This document shows positions 57,969 to 64,000 of a stretch of 64,000 bases of DNA, piece by piece. The stretch comes from Dalbergia cochinchinensis (lineage: Eukaryota; Streptophyta; Magnoliopsida; Fabales; Fabaceae): contig CM062372.1 in assembly GCA_031216125.1 (NCBI GenBank), positions 54,703,294 through 54,767,293 of the forward strand, in the 5' to 3' direction. The notes below the pieces were generated by a model. That model saw only the letters and a list, made by a program, of their open reading frames with translations. It did no database searches and had not been told where the DNA came from. A program made the position numbers and the translations under genes. How positions within the stretch are numbered: position 1 is the first letter of the stretch; every line of letters begins with the position of its first letter.

Positions 57969-58335
57969 TTATTTGATTTGAATTTTCAGTTTTCATGTTC
58001 AATTTTTCAGTTTTTTAAATTTTGTGAAAGAAATACTGAAAATTGTGAAAACTATAGAGCCTGTTTGGTTTGAGTTTTCAGTTTTCAGTTTTCTAGAATT
58101 TATGAAGGACAAACTAAAAATTCTGAAAATTACAAATTCTAGTTTTCAAAATTTTCAGTTTTTTCTTCACAAATTCTGGAAAACTAGAAAAACTGGAAAA
58201 TTGAAAACTCAAACCAAGCAGGCCCTATAAATTCTAGTTTTCAGTTTTCATTTCCAATTTTCAATTTTTCCTTCACAAAATCCTGAAAACTGGAAAATTG
58301 AAAATAAAAAACTGAAAACTCAAACTAAACAGACC
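57969..58335. mobile_element. MITE split by a second MITE of the same family
   Basis: The inner element 58057-58225 has ends GAGCCTGTTTGGTTTGAG and, inverted, GGGCCTGCTTGGTTTGAG, flanked by TATA on both sides (58053-58056 and 58226-58229). The outer copy starts near 57969 ('ttatttgatttgaattttcag'), resumes at 58230 and ends at 58335 ('ctcaaactaaacagacc'). Both are filled with 'cagttttc'/'gaaaactg' words, giving near-perfect self-complementarity. Confidence 0.65.
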
Positions 58336-58474
58336 AAGATCAAAAGCCTCCCAATTCCCCGTACATGTGCCTTTGGGTCATCCCCTATTACAAAAAGTTA
58401 TGCCAATTTATACGCCAAATTGAAATGAATGCAAATTAATTATACACTGTTTAAGCTGATGCTAATTCGTTAAA

Positions 58475-58772
58475 GACTAAATACCCAAATAAGTCTCTCA
58501 GATTTATATTGGAGGACAAGTTAGTCCCTCAGGTTTTGAAAATCCCAAATTGGTCCCTCACATTTCAAAAAAAGGGATAAATTGGTCCTCCGTACAATTT
58601 CGTACAGTGTATGGAAGGACCAATTTGTCCCCTTTTTAACTATACAAAACTGTATGGAAGGACCAATTTGTCCCCTTTTTGGAAATATGAGGGATCAATT
58701 TGGATTTTCACAACCTGAGGGATTAACTTGTCCCCCAATATAAACCTGAGAAACCTATTTGGGTACTTAGTC
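58475..58772. mobile_element. MULE-like foldback MITE
   Basis: The 298 bp sequence has arms of about 95 bp: GACTAAATACCCAAATAAGT...'ccaaattggtccctcac' against the inverse complement GACTAAGTACCCAAATAGGT...'ccaaattgatccctcat'. Flanking 9-mers TTCGTTAAA (58466-58474) and TTGGTTAAA (58773-58781) agree at 8 of 9, a Mutator-type duplication. The centre holds two 'ggaaggaccaatttgtcccc' copies. Confidence 0.85.
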
Positions 58773-60140
58773 TTGGTTAAAATTTGATCTGATTGAAATC
58801 AATTAAAGAAATGATTGATGCTAATGGATTATGATATGATGATAATTGGAATCAATTACAAAAGTCTATGATACTAATTGAAGAACAATATTAAACTAAT
58901 CAAGCTAAAAAAAATGTCAGAATCTTTTTTTTTGTTTTTATTTTTTATTTATTTTTTAAATTCAAATAAAAAACTTTTGTGACCCGATCAAAAATTGAAT
59001 GCTGACAATCTTGAAGTCAATACTTAGTAGGTTATGATTAAGAGTTTTATAGATGATGAAAGAAAGTGACTAATAATGAAATTGAAGAGAAATGTCAGGA
59101 GTAGAGTGAAAAAAAGTATGTCACTCTCGTATTTGAAAGTTTTTTTTATTCCTTCCTTGACCCCCAATTTGGTGGGTAAAAACAACTTGGTTTTGAGTGA
59201 CAAGGGAAGGGGACACATTGTCCCTTTCTAGCTATGCCACTCTCTCCCCTAAAGTTACTTCCAAATAATGGTAACTTAATTTTAGCCTTGTCATTTCTTG
59301 CCCTCCTTCAATTTTTATTTTCCCAATAATAGCCTTAAAAATTGTGTTCTTTTAAAAGAATTATTGGTAAATTATAAGATTTCTATACTCCAATTAGTAC
59401 ATCTTACATAACATAATATTATTTTTGAGTTGATATAATTTGTTTCAAAATAAGTATTGTAAAATACATCTTGAATTTTTTTTCGTATTTCTAAAATTTT
59501 ATAATTTTAATATGGATAATATCCAAAAATTTATAAATTTTCTAAATATTGGGTTAACTCGATTTTGACCTAGTCATTTGTTAGGTTCAAAAAAATATCT
59601 TGGTCCAAAAATTAGGTTAGGGTTGGGTCTAACTTGACCTAAGTCAACTTGTCTCTTACACACCCCTGCCTTCAAATACAACCACAAAGAGCTTTAAAAT
59701 ATTCAAATTCATTGTAGACTCCATGATTAAGTTATACATACAAACCATGAACTTGTATTCCAAAAAATAAAATATTGCCATGAACATTAACATTCACCAG
59801 ATCCTAATTTGAGCAGCCACAATTTCATCTCTCATTTAATCAAAAATTAAATTCATTTCTTCTGAAGAAGTAAGGCCAATATCTAAACATGTATTCATGC
59901 TACTAGCATTATGAAGATCTTATGCCAGTGTCATCATATTCTCCTGCATAATGAAATTAAATAACTCAAACATTATTTCTAACAATAAGGTTCTGTATTG
60001 CCATTGCAGCACTAACTATTTCCACTTGAATTGTATATTTAAAATTAGCTATATCATGGAGAGTTGTGAATCTATTTTTTCATACTCCACAACTTATTTA
60101 TTGTGCCTCTTAAGCTAGAGTGAAAGTAACGGAATACTTC
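58773..60140. other. Intergenic sequence, no gene
   Basis: Short frames only. A hAT-like right end ('ttacacacccctgcc') occurs near 59660 without a matching left end. Confidence 0.4.
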
Positions 60141-61140
60141 ATTAATCAGACTCTACATATCCAAGAGTCTGACCCATCTCCAAAACACATCACCAAAATC
60201 ACCAAACTGCTTTCCACTGACTGACCAGCCATGTCTAAAAAGTATATTGCTTGAAATTGCTCCACATGCCACCATTCTCATATGCACTAACAGAGTGAGT
60301 AACACATATCGTCATCTGTTGTCCTTTTGCCGCACGCTTATCGTCATCATGTTTGCCGAAGCTTCTTGTATCCATTCCTAGAAGTGTCGCCATCATCCAC
60401 AGAAGACATGTCACCATGCGTGTTTACAACCACAATAGGTATCCTGTAAGCTTCAGGTGTCGTCTTCTCGGTCTCTAGTTGCATCGTGACTGGTGGATCC
60501 TTGTTCGTGGGAGCATCGTAGACTTGTTTGAAGAGTTAAAAATTCAATGATGTTTGATTAATGGGTCTAGTTAGTGTTTTAAATTGCGGTTGTAGTCATG
60601 GTTACGATTGTGGAAAATGTATTCATCCCAACGCGCATTACAGTTGATGCGGTATGAAATTTTTGTGTGTCTTCAAATTAAAAAGGAGCCCATTACAATT
60701 CGTTGTAGCCCTAACATGGTCCAATGCCATCCATTGCGTCCCTGATGCGGTCTGTTGCGGCCTTAATGTGGTTGCGTTGTAGTTATGTTACCGCCAATTT
60801 ATGTAAAAACGCATCACCCTACAATATTGTGGTCGCATCACACACGTGATATGGTTCGCAATTTAAAACCTTGGGTCTAATATCGCTACTCTCAATTGTC
60901 TCTGCCTCCTAGGTTGTTGCTATTTCTTGCGCTGTTACTGGTGCCTACTGTGCTACCTTAACAATTTTCATTGGTTTATGCTTTAATCTTCTCAACAGAA
61001 GATTCTTGTATTGGTGTTTCCACTACTATCTTAGCTGGTTCATTCTCCTCCACTGTAGTTTCTAGGGCTTTGTTGTTGATACTATTCTTTTGGTTTCCTC
61101 GATCCTGGCTAATTAAATAATTGAGGACAGTTCACAGTGG
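60141..61140 (-). other. Possibly broken coding region, unrecognised
   Basis: On the minus strand, pieces on both sides of the MITE (about 60885-61090 and 60220-60540) have protein-like composition (for example NKALETTVEENEPAKIVVET), but stops and frameshifts are frequent. I could not assign a family. It may be an old host gene or element broken by the MITE at 60570. Confidence 0.25.
60570..60871. mobile_element. hAT-like MITE
   Basis: The 302 bp element has inverted ends 'gttttaaattgcggttg' and 'cgcaatttaaaac'. A perfect 8 bp duplication TGGGTCTA flanks it (60562-60569 and 60872-60879). The interior is rich in 'gcggt'/'accgc' words. A partial relative sits at 5869-6065. Confidence 0.8.
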
Positions 61141-61249
61141 TAGAATAATAAATAAAGATAGCAAGTCATGTTCATGATGTTTCCTTTCCTAGAAGTCCAA
61201 TGGGAACCTCAAAATTATCTAGTCCAAAAGTTTTAGAAGTTGAGTATGA

Positions 61250-62127
61250 AGAATAAGGTTGCAAGACTTAAGGCTAAGGTTGCAAGACAATCTAAGGCCA
61301 CTTGGAGTTCTAAGGCTTGCAAATCTCAATCTGCTAACACTAAAAAATCTATGGTTTATTGATTCAAATTCCTCTAACCATATTGCAAATAATATTTCTT
61401 TATCTCCTCAATGTGACCACCAAAATTTCTCATTTTGTTTCGTTAGTCGATGGTTATAAACTTACTGCCAAGGGAATTGGTTTTGCCTCACCTACTTCTT
61501 CTATGTCCTTGGAATATGTTTTATTTATACCTAGTTGTCCTTTTAATTTAATTTGTCTTAGTCAACTTATCAGATCTCTTGAATGTTCTGTAGCCTTCAA
61601 TGTTGATTCAATTGTCATATAGGAATGTAGTACAGGTCAAATGATTAGTGTAGGATATGAATCACATGATATTTATTACCTTTAATCAGTGCCACCAATG
61701 ACTTGTTAGGTAGCAGCATTTCCTAATCTTCCTCATGAACGTTTACGCCATCCAAATCTATCCAAGTTGCAAAAAGTAGGTCCCTTGTCTTAAGAAAATG
61801 AAATTATTGAAATGCTAGTCATGTCAATTAGGAAAACATGTTCGTTCTTCTTTTCCTATAGAAATTGACAATCAAAATCATACTTATTTCTCAATTATTC
61901 ATTTAGATATATAGGATTTGAGTCATGTGTCAATATCTCTAGGTTTTATATATTTTATCACTTTCATTGATAAATTTTCTTGATGCACTTGGGTGATATA
62001 TTTGATGAAAGAAAGATAATTAATACTTTCTATTTTTCCATCCATTGGTAAAGAAATTGAAACTCAATTTGGAAGGAAAGTCAAAATGCTTTGAATTGAT
62101 GATGCCAAAGAATATTTTTATTCTGGT
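61250..62127 (+). pseudogene. Copia-E fragment: protease and integrase N-terminal part
   Basis: A gag tail (RLKAKVARQSKATW-like) leads to a protease block LWFIDSNSSNHIANN, where N replaces the usual Gly and Ala changes to Ser. Then come 'MSLEYVLFIPSCPFNLICLS', 'ERLRHPNLSKLQK' and, with many stops, an integrase stretch ending in DDAKEYFYSG. Sequence stops abruptly at 62128, where an LTR start follows. RT and RNase H are not in the window. Confidence 0.8.
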
Positions 62128-62950
62128 TGTCATGACCCATATTGGGAACGTAACTGACATGTGAGAAACCTCATCCCTACGTAAGCCTTATGGTCGCTGA
62201 GTCATATTATAATTGAATATTTAAATGTAATTTCTACTCTCAATTACAAATCAACTCGAGTTTTTGAAATATAATTAACATGTATGAATATGTTCCATAA
62301 ATCAGGTCTGAATCCATAACCATGATATAAAATATTATTCGAATTGATCCATACAAAACCATGAAATCTAACAAAATATGCATAAATGTATAAATCTCTA
62401 AACATGTAAAACCAAAATACATGTATGCATGGTCTAGAACCCTGTCTGCACAATATTAGAGCACTCTACTTGAAACATAAACTAGTGCTTCACTGCAAAG
62501 TGAAGCTCACCCAAATTGATGTACAACAACTGCTAAATAGGAGGTTAAGGAAGATCTGAAGCAGCAATTGTATTTGTAAGGGGATGGAAAAGAAAAGGGT
62601 GAGTTTTATTTAAAACTCAATGAACAGATTCTCACTCCATAACTTCCACATGGAACAACCAACAAGAGTACATAATCATAATAACAAATGCATCTACTGT
62701 CAAACAATTTCCAATATACAATGGATATGAATAATATCTTTCTTTCTATTAACCGTCATCTTGCTCCCCTCTCTATCTACACCTACCCAAAGCCTTAAGA
62801 ATATCTCCAGAAACACCTTTTTGTGTCCTATTTATTGTTGTGTGGCCTACATGCACATTCCAATTTTGGGACAATTATTAGAGCAACTAATTTGGGTTCC
62901 AACCAAATAGGATGCATCCCTTGGTAGTGGGAATAATCCTATTTTCAAAC
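62128..62950 (+). repeat. Gypsy-type LTR, 5' start
   Basis: It begins TGTCATGACCCATATTGGG, a TGTCACGACCC-like start seen in many plant chromovirus LTRs, exactly where Copia-E is interrupted. 'gggtgagttttatttaaaactcaatgaac' near 62600 also fits such LTRs. The right end was not located; Copia-E does not visibly resume. Confidence 0.5.
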
Positions 62951-63530
62951 CAAGCCATGGTATATTGACACATGACTGAAATAACATTAAAAAATCTAAA
63001 ATTTGAACTATGAGTAACATTTACATAACTGAGTCTGAATGAATTTTATCTAACAAACTATCCGTTTAACTATCTATTGTGATTATTATTTACAATTTTT
63101 TTCTTACTTTTATTCCATAAATATCATCTTTTTCTTTTTTTTCACAACTTTTTTTATTCCTCTCCAATACTTCTTAAACTCTTTCCACACAAATTCTACT
63201 CTCATTTTCATACAAAAATTTATATATATCCAAATCAATTAAATTTAAATTATTTTCTTAATGACTTACAATATGTCAACTTCCCTCAAAATCAAAATAC
63301 CCAAATTTCTCAACCTTCAAACCTTCAACATCCAAATTCCAATTTTCAAATTCCAAACTTCTTCTAAACCAAAATTTCTCAAGCCATCAAAATTCTAGTT
63401 TTCAAGTTCCTTCTAATTTTTAATTTCCTTTTTTCTCACAAAATCAAAATCCACAAATATATTAATTCCCAAGATCCAATTTCCATTATGTTCAATTCAC
63501 TATCTGGAAATATGGGTATACTATCTTTCC
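62951..63530. other. No gene seen
   Basis: C/A/T-rich low-complexity sequence with many 'ccaaattt' words (63290-63480). Confidence 0.4.
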
Positions 63531-63537
63531 TTTTTCA

Positions 63538-64000
63538 ATACCAAATTGGCGGCTGGGGATTTGCATTATCTGCCAGTGTTAGGAGATTGTCAAACTCATC
63601 CTCCCAAACGCCTATAGATTTGACTTTAGTGCACAATTTTCTAGTCACGATGGGTTAGATCCTATCAAGCTCAATAATGAACAATTTGAACATCGTGGGC
63701 AAGATAGTGGTCATTGGCAACGGAAAGATGATAAACTTCTAATAAGTATTTAGTTAAATATGCCCAAGGATCAAGTGGTTGGTACCGACCAAAAAGGTGC
63801 ATTTTGGAATCGAATCCTTAAGTACTGTGAATTGATTAAAAGAAGAGTATTGATTGCATTGTAGAAATGATGGCCTAGGATTAATGCAAGGGCTCAAGGA
63901 TTTAGTGATTGTCATTATCAAGCATCTCGAAGAATATGAAGTGATTCAATAATAATGATATAATGAAATTCATCCACAATCTCTATCAATCCAAGTATAA
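63538..64000 (+). pseudogene. Harbinger ORF1-like (Myb/SANT) remnant, runs off the window
   Basis: In one frame with stops, 63710-63900 reads WQRKDDKLLISI, 'MPKDQVVGTDQKGAFWNRIL' and, past a stop, WPRINARAQGFSDCHYQA. This matches in order the trihelix/Myb-like DNA-binding protein carried by plant PIF/Harbinger transposons, often labelled 'GST T3-like' or NAM-associated. Several stops show decay. The transposase itself would lie outside the window. Confidence 0.65.

Noticed and set aside
57864..58230. Two plus-strand frames of 68-69 residues
   Set aside because: They are translated MITE sequence built from 'cagttttc' repeats.

Overview
This window looks like dicot plant nuclear DNA, possibly from a legume. 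It is AT-rich intergenic sequence dominated by transposable elements. The grounds are plant-type Ty1/copia, Ty3/gypsy and L1-like elements, a CACTA element, many MITEs, Au-type SINEs, and two small proteins of plant-only families, one with a GT-AG intron. The legume guess rests on repeat style only and is weak. No bacterial-type genes, operons, rRNA, tRNA or CRISPR were seen.

Only two host genes are supported. One is a single-exon 82-residue protein at 4641-4889 with a TATA box upstream. The other is a two-exon 73-residue microprotein at 54505-54809, with a tandem duplication before the start and an 18-base C run after the stop. Neither function is known to me.

Layout. 1-2828: Ty3/gypsy LTR and RNase H debris plus a Harbinger-like MITE. 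2972-3485: a hAT-like MITE. 4.5-4.9 kb: gene 1. 6647-10030: a long-terminal-inverted-repeat element split by a 1.9 kb solo LTR with target duplication AAGAT. 12282-12501: a tRNA-derived SINE. 12557-23643: Copia-A, a decayed full-length element with duplication ATATT, holding two more solo LTRs of the same family and the end of a CACTA element. 27.0-33.8 kb: an L1-like LINE remnant broken by Copia-B (minus strand, duplication TCCAT) and by a gypsy-type solo LTR. 34692-49833: Copia-C, whose RNase H region is split by a 9.8 kb CACTA element (38946-48789), itself split by Copia-D (41847-46816, duplication GGTGT). 50.8-51.3 and 55.4-58.8 kb: foldback MITEs. 53.7-54.1 kb: two tandem SINEs. 54.5 kb: gene 2. 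60.1-64.0 kb: a hAT-like MITE, a Copia-E fragment, the start of another LTR, and a Harbinger ORF1-like remnant.

Nothing here forms a multi-gene pathway. The most informative content is the insertion stratigraphy, which can be read from target duplications and from reading frames that resume across insertions. The CACTA element also carries a captured exon of a transmembrane-9 (TM9SF/EMP70) gene. No new defence or metabolic system was found.
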